Of a stretch of DNA of 64,000 nt, positions 1-7,590 are shown one piece after another. Source of the DNA: JBGASG01 sp046328035 (GTDB lineage: Bacteria; Cyanobacteriota; Vampirovibrionia; Obscuribacterales; Obscuribacteraceae); the NCBI GenBank assembly GCA_046328035.1, contig JAXLXI010000024.1, forward strand, positions 4,530-68,529. Direction: 5' to 3'. A program made the translations under genes and the position numbers. Under the pieces are notes generated by a model, which saw nothing but the letters and a program-made list of their open reading frames with translations, was not told the DNA's origin and ran no database searches. Position 1 is the stretch's first letter. The number at the start of each line of letters is the position of its first letter.

Positions 1-465
1 CACAAGCGCGTGGTCGAGCGCTTTGAATTTGCTGAGTGCGGCTGGTTGCTTTCGCGAGTATAGAACTACAAACCCATATTGCTGGCGAATGAAATGGAAC
101 ACCGCCAGGTATGCAAGTGCTTTCCAGAAAAGAAGACCGTCGAGTGAATAGAGCAGTGCGCCGACTACCCAGCAGGCGACTGGGATCGTGAGCAAGACCG
201 CGCGGTTCTGTTTAAATGCCTGTTTGTCGAAGTAGGTGCGGAACAGCGTCGCATAGACATGCGCAACATCGACCAACAGGACAAATGAAACCCATGCCCA
301 TAACGGCAGGCTCGAACTGTTTTCGAATAGGGGGCGAAACGCCAGCGCCACTGCCGATGTGATAAACGCCGGCGCGATGATCCAGGACAGATCCCAGCGT
401 GGTGACGAGAGCCAGGCTTGTGGTGCCGGTTCAACCGATGCTGGGTTGAGTATCGACTGGGTCAT
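1..465 (-). CDS. Multi-pass membrane protein, C-terminus cut by window edge
   Basis: Reading down from an ATG at 465 gives an uninterrupted frame of 155 codons to the window edge, so the C-terminus is missing. The visible part has an N-terminal soluble stretch and then several hydrophobic segments (about residues 28-42, 53-66, 92-108 and 110-125). Polar motifs sit at the membrane borders: DVAHVYATLFRTYFD near residue 67 and HFIRQQYGFVVLY near residue 125; such conserved His/Arg/Tyr residues in membrane helices suggest an enzyme or transporter rather than a simple anchor. Its start overlaps the stop of the upstream FAD oxidoreductase by 4 bp (ATGA), so it is the next gene of the envelope operon. 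No function is assigned. Confidence 0.8.
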   Translation of the reverse strand, partial: MTQSILNPASVEPAPQAWLSSPRWDLSWIIAPAFITSAVALAFRPLFENSSSLPLWAWVSFVLLVDVAHVYATLFRTYFDKQAFKQNRAVLLTIPVACWVVGALLYSLDGLLFWKALAYLAVFHFIRQQYGFVVLYSRKQPAALSKFKALDHALV

Positions 466-2123
466 GTTTCGGCGCGTCCCATCGCGTTCAGTATCCCTCG
501 TGCCGCCTGTACACCTTGATACTGCGCTTCTTCGAAGTTGGAGATGCCGCTCATATCCGAGTGCGCGAAGAAGATGTTGCCCTGGCGTTCCTTCATGCGT
601 TGCCGCGTGTCGCCCCAGATATAACCGACCGATGGACGGATCATGCCGTGTCCCCACGGCCATAAATCAATCGCAGTCACATCCCGGCTGATACCTGGAT
701 GCATTTTTTCGAGGTCGGCGAGAATGCGCGCTCGCCATTTATCTGGTTGCGCCGCCAGGAGTTCCTTCCGCGCCGTCACCGGATCCATGTCCGAGAGGGG
801 CTGGTAGTAAGTGATGACGGTGGCACCGCGGCGTGTGGTGATGTTCTGGTGCGTGGCTACGACATATCCGAGCGAGTCGCTCGCGTAGCTGACATTATCC
901 CAGGCGGTATCCAATCCATTGCCTTCCGGTACATTCGTCAAACTGATATTCGCCACCAGCCACGGTGCATATGCCAGGTCGCTCAGATCATTCGCGTCGA
1001 GAGCTTTGGCTTGATCGACAATCACATACTTGGAGATGAATCTCGGCGCGGCGAAAATGACATATTCGGCCGCGATGGCTTTCTGCTCCTGCGCACCATT
1101 GACGTAGGAAAGCACGATTCCGTCGGCGGTCGATTTGATCTTGTGCACGGGAGATTCCGGTTGCAGGTGATCCTTCAATCTCTCGCGCAAGGCATTGACG
1201 AGATAGCCGTTGCCCTCCGGCCAGGTGACCAGCGCATTCATGTCGGCATTAGCGGCGGTGCCGCGCCGTCCCGCGAAGTAGTGAAGTCCCGCCCATGCAG
1301 AAACGTTGTTGGCCAGCGAACCGTAGTCGTCCTTGCAGCAATAATTGACATACCAGACCAGCGGGCGCGATGTGAAGCCTTCCTTTTGCATCCACTCGCT
1401 CATCGATATTTTGTCGAGCGCGCGAAACTTCTCATCGGCTGAGCTGAGGTCCAGTGGAATCGCGAACACGGGTTTGCCGTCACTGCCTTTCTCTTTGCGC
1501 AGCCGCGAAATCAGCTTGAAGAAACGGTCGATTTGCGTCCGGTCCTCTGCTTGCAAACCCTTGCGCGGCACCAATCCCTCGTTGAATACGCCGCACTTGA
1601 GCAAGCGCTCCTGCGGGTCGTGGCAAAGATGCAGTTCGTTATACAAAGGTTCGTTGTGCTCATCGAAACCTTCGATAATTCCTAACTCGGCAAACAACGT
1701 TCGCACATATTCCGACTCCGGATTGGCAATCGGTACGTAGTGGGCTGCCCATGGGTAGGCGCTAATTTTGTTTCGTCCCGAGGTGGAGTTGCCGCCGACT
1801 TGCTTTTCCAGTTCGAGCAGAACGAAATCGTTAACGCCGTGTTTCTTCAACCACCAGGCTGCTGAGAGTCCGGCGATACCACCGCCGACGATAACAACGC
1901 GAGACCTGGAGGAAACTTTCGGTTGTGCGACGTTGGCAAAAACGCGATTGCGAATCATGTGTCCTGCGGACATGGATGGTCCAAGCAGGCGGCACGGAAC
2001 ATTGTCGGCGGCAGATGCAAGGCTGTCCAAGTACAGTTTGGTGCCGCCTCCCGCAGCCGCTACACCGGCGGTGCCGAAGATCAGTCCGCGAAGAAACGAG
2101 GCGCGACTAATGCGTTTCGACAT
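462..2123 (-). CDS. FAD-dependent amine oxidase-like oxidoreductase, exported
   Basis: A 553-residue flavoprotein of the NAD(P)-binding/amine oxidase superfamily. The N-terminus (SRASFLRGLIFGTAG) has the shape of a Tat-type signal with an incomplete twin arginine, so folded export is possible but not certain. The dinucleotide-binding motif VVIVGGGIAGLSAAWWL lies at about residues 76-92 and is followed by the acidic residue and GG that normally bind FAD ribose (LELEKQVGGNS). The C-terminal part has a GYIWGDTRQR...FFAHSDMSG region typical of the second FAD-contacting segment. It overlaps the aminopropyltransferase-like gene upstream by 17 bp and the membrane protein downstream by 4 bp, so they are almost certainly co-translated. 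A polyamine-type substrate is suggested only by the neighbour. Substrate unknown. Confidence 0.85.
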   Translation of the reverse strand: MSKRISRASFLRGLIFGTAGVAAAGGGTKLYLDSLASAADNVPCRLLGPSMSAGHMIRNRVFANVAQPKVSSRSRVVIVGGGIAGLSAAWWLKKHGVNDFVLLELEKQVGGNSTSGRNKISAYPWAAHYVPIANPESEYVRTLFAELGIIEGFDEHNEPLYNELHLCHDPQERLLKCGVFNEGLVPRKGLQAEDRTQIDRFFKLISRLRKEKGSDGKPVFAIPLDLSSADEKFRALDKISMSEWMQKEGFTSRPLVWYVNYCCKDDYGSLANNVSAWAGLHYFAGRRGTAANADMNALVTWPEGNGYLVNALRERLKDHLQPESPVHKIKSTADGIVLSYVNGAQEQKAIAAEYVIFAAPRFISKYVIVDQAKALDANDLSDLAYAPWLVANISLTNVPEGNGLDTAWDNVSYASDSLGYVVATHQNITTRRGATVITYYQPLSDMDPVTARKELLAAQPDKWRARILADLEKMHPGISRDVTAIDLWPWGHGMIRPSVGYIWGDTRQRMKERQGNIFFAHSDMSGISNFEEAQYQGVQAARGILNAMGRAET

Positions 2124-3609
2124 ACTCGCTCCACTCCGATTCGAATAGATGCACGAGTGCCTGGTTGTTCAGTTTATTGACGGCTTGCACCGTCGGGTGC
2201 ATGTCTGCCGGGAAGGAAGTCATCTGCGCCACCACGTCGGGAGAGACGTATTGCAGCCCGGATGGATAGTTGTCACCGAAGCGGAAATCCTGCGGTGCGG
2301 CGATCACATAACCCCAGTCGCCGAACGACGGCACGTAGGCATGATAGGGCATGGTGTGGAAGCCGATCGAATTCAGCGTATTGACGACGCACCAGTATGA
2401 GTTCTTGGCGTAGTAAGGCGAGGTGCTCTGGATAACGATGACGCCGGTCGGTGAAACCACGTTCTTCAGTGCTCTATAGAAAGTGTCGCTGTACAGTTTG
2501 CCCAGCGAGAAGTTGCTGGGGTCCGGGAAATCCACGATGATGCAGTCGAACTTCTGGTGGCACTGTTTCAGCCAGATGAAAGCATCCGAGTTGATGACTT
2601 CGACTTTGGCGTTGTTCAGCGAGTTCTTGTTCAAGCGGGTGAGAAACTGTTGCTGTTTGAACAAGTCGGTCATCGCCGAGTCCAGATCGACCAGGGTAAT
2701 TTTTTCCAGAGACGGATACTTCAACAACTCGCGCACGGCCATGCCGTCGCCGCCGCCGAGTACCAGCACTTGCTTGGGATTAGTCAGTGCCGCCATAGCT
2801 GGGTGCACAAGGGCTTCGTGATATCTGTACTCGTCGCGGGAGTTGAACTGTAAATTGCCGTTGAGAAACAGCTTCAGTTCTTTGCCGCCGCCGGTGATGA
2901 CTATGCGCTGGTAGGGAGTGGACGTAGAGTAAATGACCGGTTCTTGATACTGTGCGACTTCTGCCAGTGTCGTCAAATTGTCGGACGAGGCGAAGCCGGC
3001 CACCAGTCCGACCAGCAACATGACGCTGATTACTTGCAGACTGCGCACCCAGGGTAATTCGCTCTTGAATAAGTGCAAGGTCCACAGTGCCACCACAATG
3101 TTGAACAATCCGAACAAGAACGCCGAGCGCAACAAACCGAGTTGGGGAACCAGAACGAGTGGGAACGCCAGCGATGCCAGCAGTGCGCCCACGTAGTCGA
3201 AGGTGAAGACTTGAGAGACCAGATCTTTGAAGTCGAGGCGATCCTTGAGGATGCGCATGAGAAGCGGAATTTCCAGACCGATCAAGATGCCGATGATCGA
3301 GACCAGGCTGTAGAGCAATATGCGGAAATGTTCGACATGATTGAACATAAGGAAGAGGATGGCAGCGGAGCAACCACCGACCAATCCGATCAACAGCTCG
3401 ACCTGGACGAAGACGAGAACCAGATTTTTCTCGACGTATTTAGAGAGAAACGATCCGACGCCCATGGCGAAGAGATAGACGCCGATCACCGTGGAAAACT
3501 GTGTCACCGAGTCGCCGAGCAGATAGCTGGCGGCGGTGCCGGCGATCAGTTCATAGACCAGACCGCAGGTCGAGATGACAAAGGCAGTAATCAGTAGAGC
3601 GTACGTCAC
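2107..3609 (-). CDS. Membrane-anchored spermidine synthase-like protein
   Basis: A 500-residue fusion of an N-terminal membrane half and a C-terminal polyamine aminopropyltransferase-like domain. About seven hydrophobic segments occupy residues 1-208. The soluble domain from about residue 215 has the family landmarks: the YRYHEALVHP segment near 261, the SAM/dcSAM-binding VLVLGGGDGMAVREL at 281-295, the acidic TLVDLD strand end, a SDAF motif, and DCIIVDFPDP with the catalytic-position Asp. Cytosolic spermidine synthases lack the membrane half; fused versions are known in many bacteria and their substrate is often unproven. It lies between DUF350 and the FAD oxidase in one operon, so aminopropylation of an envelope component or polyamine production at the membrane are both possible. 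Confidence 0.88.
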   Translation of the reverse strand: MTYALLITAFVISTCGLVYELIAGTAASYLLGDSVTQFSTVIGVYLFAMGVGSFLSKYVEKNLVLVFVQVELLIGLVGGCSAAILFLMFNHVEHFRILLYSLVSIIGILIGLEIPLLMRILKDRLDFKDLVSQVFTFDYVGALLASLAFPLVLVPQLGLLRSAFLFGLFNIVVALWTLHLFKSELPWVRSLQVISVMLLVGLVAGFASSDNLTTLAEVAQYQEPVIYSTSTPYQRIVITGGGKELKLFLNGNLQFNSRDEYRYHEALVHPAMAALTNPKQVLVLGGGDGMAVRELLKYPSLEKITLVDLDSAMTDLFKQQQFLTRLNKNSLNNAKVEVINSDAFIWLKQCHQKFDCIIVDFPDPSNFSLGKLYSDTFYRALKNVVSPTGVIVIQSTSPYYAKNSYWCVVNTLNSIGFHTMPYHAYVPSFGDWGYVIAAPQDFRFGDNYPSGLQYVSPDVVAQMTSFPADMHPTVQAVNKLNNQALVHLFESEWSEYVETH

Positions 3610-3624
3610 GAGTTTGTCCGCCGA

Positions 3625-3843
3625 TTAACCGTGGACGGCTGCCGCGACGATGTTGCCGACGGCGATGGCTGCGGCAGCGACCGTGATGGCGAAGGGCAGG
3701 TTTTTCTCGGTGATGATTTCCTTCCACATGTCGCCCGGAGTCAGTTTATCCATGACTACCAGCGTCAACGCCAGAATGATGTTGCCCACCACGGCGTACG
3801 TGATCACGGCTATGAATGCCTTCAGTGAAAATAGATCTTGCAC
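3625..3843 (-). CDS. DUF350 (UPF0719/YjfL-like) membrane protein
   Basis: A 72-residue protein with two clear hydrophobic helices (about residues 9-30 and 50-70) separated by a polar loop containing MDKLTPGDMWKEI and the N-L-P-F turn. This is the single-unit form of DUF350 proteins, small inner-membrane proteins found beside spermidine-synthase-like, DUF4178 and SPFH or PspA genes. It is 15 bp upstream of the aminopropyltransferase-like gene. RBS-like AGGAGGAA lies just before the start when read on the minus strand. Role inferred only from repeated gene neighbourhood: envelope stress or membrane homeostasis. Confidence 0.85.
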   Translation of the reverse strand: MQDLFSLKAFIAVITYAVVGNIILALTLVVMDKLTPGDMWKEIITEKNLPFAITVAAAAIAVGNIVAAAVHG

Positions 3844-3891
3844 GTGTTCCTCCTTTGTCCTTGTTCGGTTCTTGTCTCTGGTATCTCGGGG

Positions 3892-4023
3892 TTACTTGTG
3901 ATGTGGTCCGGTCGGCTTTTGCGGCTTGGTGGCATCGGCGCCAATCTGAAATCCGGTGGCACACGCCACCGCAAGCATCAGGCAAACGAATAGACTGGAC
4001 GCGATGTACATGTTTTTTCCCAT
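3892..4023 (-). CDS. 43-residue exported or lipoprotein-like mini-protein
   Basis: Read by hand: ATG at 4023, TAA at 3892-3894. The peptide begins MGKNMYIASSLFVCLMLAVA, then C-A-T-G, and ends in a polar Lys/Pro/His tail. It has a positive N-terminus, a hydrophobic core and an A-V-A-C sequence that could act as a weak lipobox; otherwise it is a single-span anchor. It sits 3 bp after the upstream DUF4178 gene and 48 bp before DUF350, on the same strand, so it fits the operon. No strong ribosome binding site was seen, which lowers confidence. Function unknown. Confidence 0.55.
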   Translation of the reverse strand: MGKNMYIASSLFVCLMLAVACATGFQIGADATKPQKPTGPHHK

Positions 4024-4026
4024 GCT

Positions 4027-5619
4027 CTAGTCGTCTCCCGATGATGATTTGTAGGGCGTGAAATCGCTGTCGCTCCAGCGCTGCACTTCGGAGCCTCGCG
4101 AGCTCAGCCACGTCCAGATTGGCACAATCGAAACCAGGATCACCGCCAGCCAGTAGTTAAGCCAACCAGGCTCGTCCTTTTTGACTTTGACGTGGAACGA
4201 ACCATCGACGGTGCCGGGACCGCTTTCCCAGTCGAGATTTATGTAGTAGGGACCAGGCGGTACTTTCCATAAGGTTTGCATAGCGGATGTGCTGCCTTCG
4301 CTCCAGGATCCGTCGCTGTCATAGCCGTGGTAGTACTCGATAGTATTTTCGATCGGGAAGGTTTCGTCGGTCTTGTCGTTAACCAGTTCGCCGGCGTAAT
4401 AGAACCAGCTGTTGTCGACTCCGGCATCGAAGTCGAGGACGACATTGCGGTTTTCTGGAATTTCGAAAGTGCGTGTCGTGTAGCTGTTGAGCACAGGATC
4501 GTTTTCTTTGCTCTTCTGATTTGGCACGTAGAGAAAGTCCTGCTTCAACAAATCTTCCGTGCGAGTCGATACGCAGTAAACAAACTGGATAAAGAACAGG
4601 AGCGCCAGGAAACCCAGCCATGGAAGGCGGATGCCTCGCCATGTTTCAGTCACTGCCACCGGTTGATTAGGTCCGATGCCTTTCATGTAGGGCATCTGGT
4701 CCAGGTTAAATGCCTTGCGCACCACAGACGGTTGCAGATATTCGGAGAGCGCCCAGTTCTCTTCGTTGCTGTCGGTTTCCACAGACAGCATGTAGGGCGG
4801 GCAGATGTAGTCCTTCATGTCTACTGCATCGCCGCTCTTGATCTTCCAGTAGAACTCGCCCAGGACGTAGTCGATTTCGGCTTTCCCAATATAGAAGAGT
4901 TTGTAGGTCTGGGCGTGGTAGATGACTCCGGAACTGGCTCCGGCTTCGGGTCTGTCTTTGACCGACCGGGTGATGTTCCAGTGTCCCTGATTCTCAAGGA
5001 GCCAGCGGTATCCATAGTATGGATTGAAAAGAAGGTACTCTTCCCACTGCACGCCCCATTGAACGTCGCGGCGGACGATGAAGCCGATGACTTCCCATTC
5101 GTGTCCCTGCAATTTGCCGCGTGTGCCCAGAGGGATGCGGGGTTCGCGTTTGGCTTTTTCGTAGAACCGCGTCAGAATGCGATAGCTTTCTGATGTGGCG
5201 TCTAAGATCGAATGGCAACTTTCGCAGGCGACGGAGAATGTCTGTCCCGGATTGCGAATCGTCACCGAGGCACCGCAATTGGTGCAGGAGAAATTTTTGG
5301 CGCGCGGTCCTTGTTTCTTCTTCTCTCTCTCCGCAGCGCGTTCTTCCAATTCTTCGGTGGAGGGTGGTGCCGCAGTTGCTGCGGCGGCTGCTACCGCGTT
5401 AGGCAGAGGAGGCGGTGAGCGATGCGGTTTGTCGTCCGCGTCATCAGCATCGTCGTCGTCGTCGTCGTCCGCGTCATCCGTAACGCCGCCTGCCCCGGGG
5501 AGCGGTGGCGGCTTGCGCTTCGGTTTCTCGCCCGGTAGCGGCGGCGGCTTGCGCTTCTTCTCCGGCGGATCTGCGCCGCCGGCATCGTTGCCGCCTGGCA
5601 GATCAGAGTTTCCAGCCAT
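4027..5619 (-). CDS. DUF4178 protein with zinc ribbon and two membrane segments
   Basis: A 530-residue protein. Residues 1-110 are low-complexity: Lys/Pro-rich repeats of PPLPG type and a run of Asp. A zinc ribbon follows at about 110-140 (CTNC and CESC pairs, sequence FSCTNCGASVTIRNPGQTFS). The DUF4178 domain follows with its typical pattern: R-I-P-L-G-x-R-G, HEWEVIGFIVR, WEEYLLFNP, YRWLLENQGHW. Hydrophobic helices occur near residues 330-350 (FLALLFFIQFVY) and 490-508 (YWLAVILVSIVPIWTW), with a beta-rich extracytoplasmic-looking section between. Its start overlaps the stop of the second DUF4178 gene by 17 bp. DUF4178 has no proven biochemical role; operon context points to the envelope. Confidence 0.85.
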   Translation of the reverse strand: MAGNSDLPGGNDAGGADPPEKKRKPPPLPGEKPKRKPPPLPGAGGVTDDADDDDDDDADDADDKPHRSPPPLPNAVAAAAATAAPPSTEELEERAAEREKKKQGPRAKNFSCTNCGASVTIRNPGQTFSVACESCHSILDATSESYRILTRFYEKAKREPRIPLGTRGKLQGHEWEVIGFIVRRDVQWGVQWEEYLLFNPYYGYRWLLENQGHWNITRSVKDRPEAGASSGVIYHAQTYKLFYIGKAEIDYVLGEFYWKIKSGDAVDMKDYICPPYMLSVETDSNEENWALSEYLQPSVVRKAFNLDQMPYMKGIGPNQPVAVTETWRGIRLPWLGFLALLFFIQFVYCVSTRTEDLLKQDFLYVPNQKSKENDPVLNSYTTRTFEIPENRNVVLDFDAGVDNSWFYYAGELVNDKTDETFPIENTIEYYHGYDSDGSWSEGSTSAMQTLWKVPPGPYYINLDWESGPGTVDGSFHVKVKKDEPGWLNYWLAVILVSIVPIWTWLSSRGSEVQRWSDSDFTPYKSSSGDD

Positions 5620-6235
5620 CGATATACCTCAGGTTGCGAAACTTCAGATCGTCAAATTCTCTGTAGTGCCCGCGGAAGACGCGGGTTTCTTGTTCGGCAT
5701 ACTCAATGGTCGCCATGCTCTCGAAGCTCCCGGCGAAATCAACGCTCGTCGATTTGCGTCCGCGCATCGCGTTCATAGGTAATTCGCCTTCGCTGAATGT
5801 GCAGCGAACGTCGCGGATGTCCTCGCAGCGCAACACGCTTTCGCCGAACTTGACGTGCAAGCCCGGATAAACGTCGGAGCGTGCCGGAATCTCGTTCATG
5901 GCAAATGGTTTGCAGAGCGCATAGAACCCTTGCGCCTCGGCCAACCAACCGGTTTCGGAATCATTGAACAGCACGTACCACTCATTCCAGTAACCATCGT
6001 CGTAGGAGACTTGCAGCCGCCCGACCAGTTCGAACGACTTACCGTCGAACTGGCCGCTGGTGCCAATCTGCAATGGTGTCAGGTCATCCTGCAGGTCGGC
6101 CATCTCGCCTATTTTTTCTAAATCCATATCCTGGCGCACCAGTGTTGATCTGCAGAAACTGCAAACCGCAAAGACTGACGCCTTAGATTTGAATTCGACC
6201 TGCGCCCCGCACGAGGGGCAGTTGAGGGTGATCAT
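5603..6235 (-). CDS. Compact DUF4178 protein with N-terminal zinc ribbon
   Basis: A 210-residue soluble paralogue of the neighbouring DUF4178 protein. The N-terminus is a four-Cys zinc ribbon (MITLNCPSCGAQVEFKSKAS, then C-S-F-C), directly followed by DUF4178: LQIGTSGQFDGKSFELVGRL, YWNEWYVLFNDSETGWLAEA. It lacks membrane helices. It sits 3 bp downstream of the SPFH gene and overlaps the next gene by 17 bp, so the three are translationally coupled. Two DUF4178 paralogues in one operon, one soluble and one membrane-bound, suggest a heteromeric assembly, but that is inference. Confidence 0.85.
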   Translation of the reverse strand: MITLNCPSCGAQVEFKSKASVFAVCSFCRSTLVRQDMDLEKIGEMADLQDDLTPLQIGTSGQFDGKSFELVGRLQVSYDDGYWNEWYVLFNDSETGWLAEAQGFYALCKPFAMNEIPARSDVYPGLHVKFGESVLRCEDIRDVRCTFSEGELPMNAMRGRKSTSVDFAGSFESMATIEYAEQETRVFRGHYREFDDLKFRNLRYIDGWKL

Positions 6236-6238
6236 TTT

Positions 6239-7231
6239 CTAGCCGATGCGTTTCATGATCTCCGCTTTCTTGGTATCGAATTCTTCCTGGGTGATGATGC
6301 CCTTCTGCAACAGATTCCCAAGCTTCTCGAGTTGCACAAACGGGTCTTCTTGGGGAGCACCGGCGGCGCCACCAGTCGCGCCGGCCATGCCTTGCGCAAA
6401 CTGTTGACCGATCACCGCACCGGCTCCCAGTCCGATGCCGGCTCCGGCCATGCCGCCCGAGTTCATGGCGGCATCTTTGATGCTGTCGGCAGCCTGGAAG
6501 TTGGCATATTTTTTCAGGTCGCCGACCAGTGCTGCTTGCGACTGTTTGTCGAGGTAGGTTTGCAGTTCTTCCGGCAAAGTGATGCTTTGCACAAGGAACG
6601 TATTCAGTTTCAAACCATACACGAAGAATTGTGGATCAAGTTCTTTCTTCAGCTCTTCGGAGAGGAGTGTTTGATTGGCGGCCAGATCCAAAAATGCTGT
6701 TTCGGCCTTGCCGAACTTGGTGGCGATGGCGGTGATTACCATGGAGCGCAGCTGCCCATCGAGTTCGCCGGCGGTGTAGACCTGTTTGGTGCCGCTGATT
6801 TTTTGATAGAACGTGCCGGGCTCTTCGATCTGATAAGAGAAGGTGCCGAAGGCGCGCAGGCGAATGACGCCGAACTCTTTGTCGCGCACGTTAATCGGTT
6901 GTTGGGTTCCCCAGCGCTGATCTATTTGTTCGCGCGTCGAGAAGAAATAAACGTCGGATTTAAAGGGCGACTTGAATGCTTTATCCCAGTTCATCAAAGT
7001 GGTGAGGATGGGCAGCGTCTGTGTCGTCAATGTGTAACGACCGGGTGAGAAAACGTCGGCGATGTTGCCTTCGTTGACGAAGACCGCCATTTGCGAATCG
7101 CGTACGGTGAGCACCGCACCACTTTGAATTTCCTTGTCCTCTACCGGATAGCGATAAGCAAGAACGCCATTGTCCTCTTCGGTCCATTCGATAACATCGA
7201 TGAACTGCTTTTTGAAAATATCGAACATCAT
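6239..7231 (-). CDS. SPFH/Band-7 family protein with C-terminal SHOCT domain
   Basis: A 330-residue protein of the SPFH (virion-core-like/YdjI) family. It opens MMFDIFKKQFIDVIEW, followed by YRYPVEDKEIQSGAVLTVRDSQMAVFV and the SPFH core (FNEG-like NEGNIADVFSPGRYTL, QTLPILTT). A helical arm follows the core, then an Ala/Gly-rich stretch at about 255-292 and a SHOCT module at about 297-330 (QLEKLGNLLQKGIITQEEFD). SHOCT domains are short oligomerisation or regulatory modules found in membrane-stress proteins. It is the first gene of the envelope operon; the promoter should lie in 7232-7386, where an 11-bp inverted repeat occurs. Expected location: cytoplasmic face of the membrane. Confidence 0.88.
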   Translation of the reverse strand: MMFDIFKKQFIDVIEWTEEDNGVLAYRYPVEDKEIQSGAVLTVRDSQMAVFVNEGNIADVFSPGRYTLTTQTLPILTTLMNWDKAFKSPFKSDVYFFSTREQIDQRWGTQQPINVRDKEFGVIRLRAFGTFSYQIEEPGTFYQKISGTKQVYTAGELDGQLRSMVITAIATKFGKAETAFLDLAANQTLLSEELKKELDPQFFVYGLKLNTFLVQSITLPEELQTYLDKQSQAALVGDLKKYANFQAADSIKDAAMNSGGMAGAGIGLGAGAVIGQQFAQGMAGATGGAAGAPQEDPFVQLEKLGNLLQKGIITQEEFDTKKAEIMKRIG

Positions 7232-7294
7232 TCGCTCCCGCGCGCTATCGTTACAAGCGGCTATAAGTATTTGTGTTAGTACATATAAGCTCTA

Positions 7295-7331
7295 AAGGAT
7301 ATCAATATTGGGCATAGAATTTGATATCCTT
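7295..7331. promoter_or_regulatory. Perfect 11-bp inverted repeat in divergent promoter region
   Basis: AAGGATATCAA at 7295-7305 and its exact reverse complement TTGATATCCTT at 7321-7331, separated by 15 bp. It lies between the envelope operon (minus) and the MshEN-like gene pair (plus), where it could be an operator for either side. The core GATATC also appears in dispersed repeats elsewhere in the window (24.3 kb, 44.0 kb and 44.55 kb), so it may instead be a repeat-element relic. Confidence 0.5.
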
Positions 7332-7386
7332 GTCAACGCGCTAAGCACCCTTATACGTCAGGCAGTCAGCGAGAGTTTTCTTTCCC

Positions 7387-7563
7387 ATGACAGGTGACCT
7401 TATCTTCTTTGCCTTTATCGGCGGCATGTTTTTGCTGGGCTTGGCGGCTTGGGCTTTACTGGCGATCAGGCAATTGGCTACAGGTGCTTCCAAGCCGGAT
7501 CCCAATCCTGGACAATATGATCCTGATGAAAGCAGCGTCGGGCAGGGCTCGGTTTTTCATTAG
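7387..7563 (+). CDS. Small single-span membrane protein
   Basis: Read by hand: ATG at 7387, TAG at 7561-7563, 58 residues. It has one hydrophobic helix at about residues 5-27 (FFAFIGGMFLLGLAAWALLA), then a polar tail rich in Pro, Asp and Gly (KPDPNPGQYDPDES). It lies immediately upstream of the MshEN-like gene and in the same direction. No family recognised. It could be a membrane anchor or regulator for the downstream protein. Confidence 0.6.
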   Translation: MTGDLIFFAFIGGMFLLGLAAWALLAIRQLATGASKPDPNPGQYDPDESSVGQGSVFH

Positions 7564-7590
7564 CCAGTGCCAGATCCAGGGATCCCCACC

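Noticed and set aside
699..1442. Plus-strand frame of 247 codons inside the FAD oxidase gene
   Set aside because: Shadow of the flavoprotein with FAD motif and operon overlaps on the minus strand.
4276..5193. Plus-strand frame of 305 codons across the DUF4178 gene
   Set aside because: The minus strand has the zinc ribbon and the DUF4178 pattern; the plus frame has no recognisable sequence.
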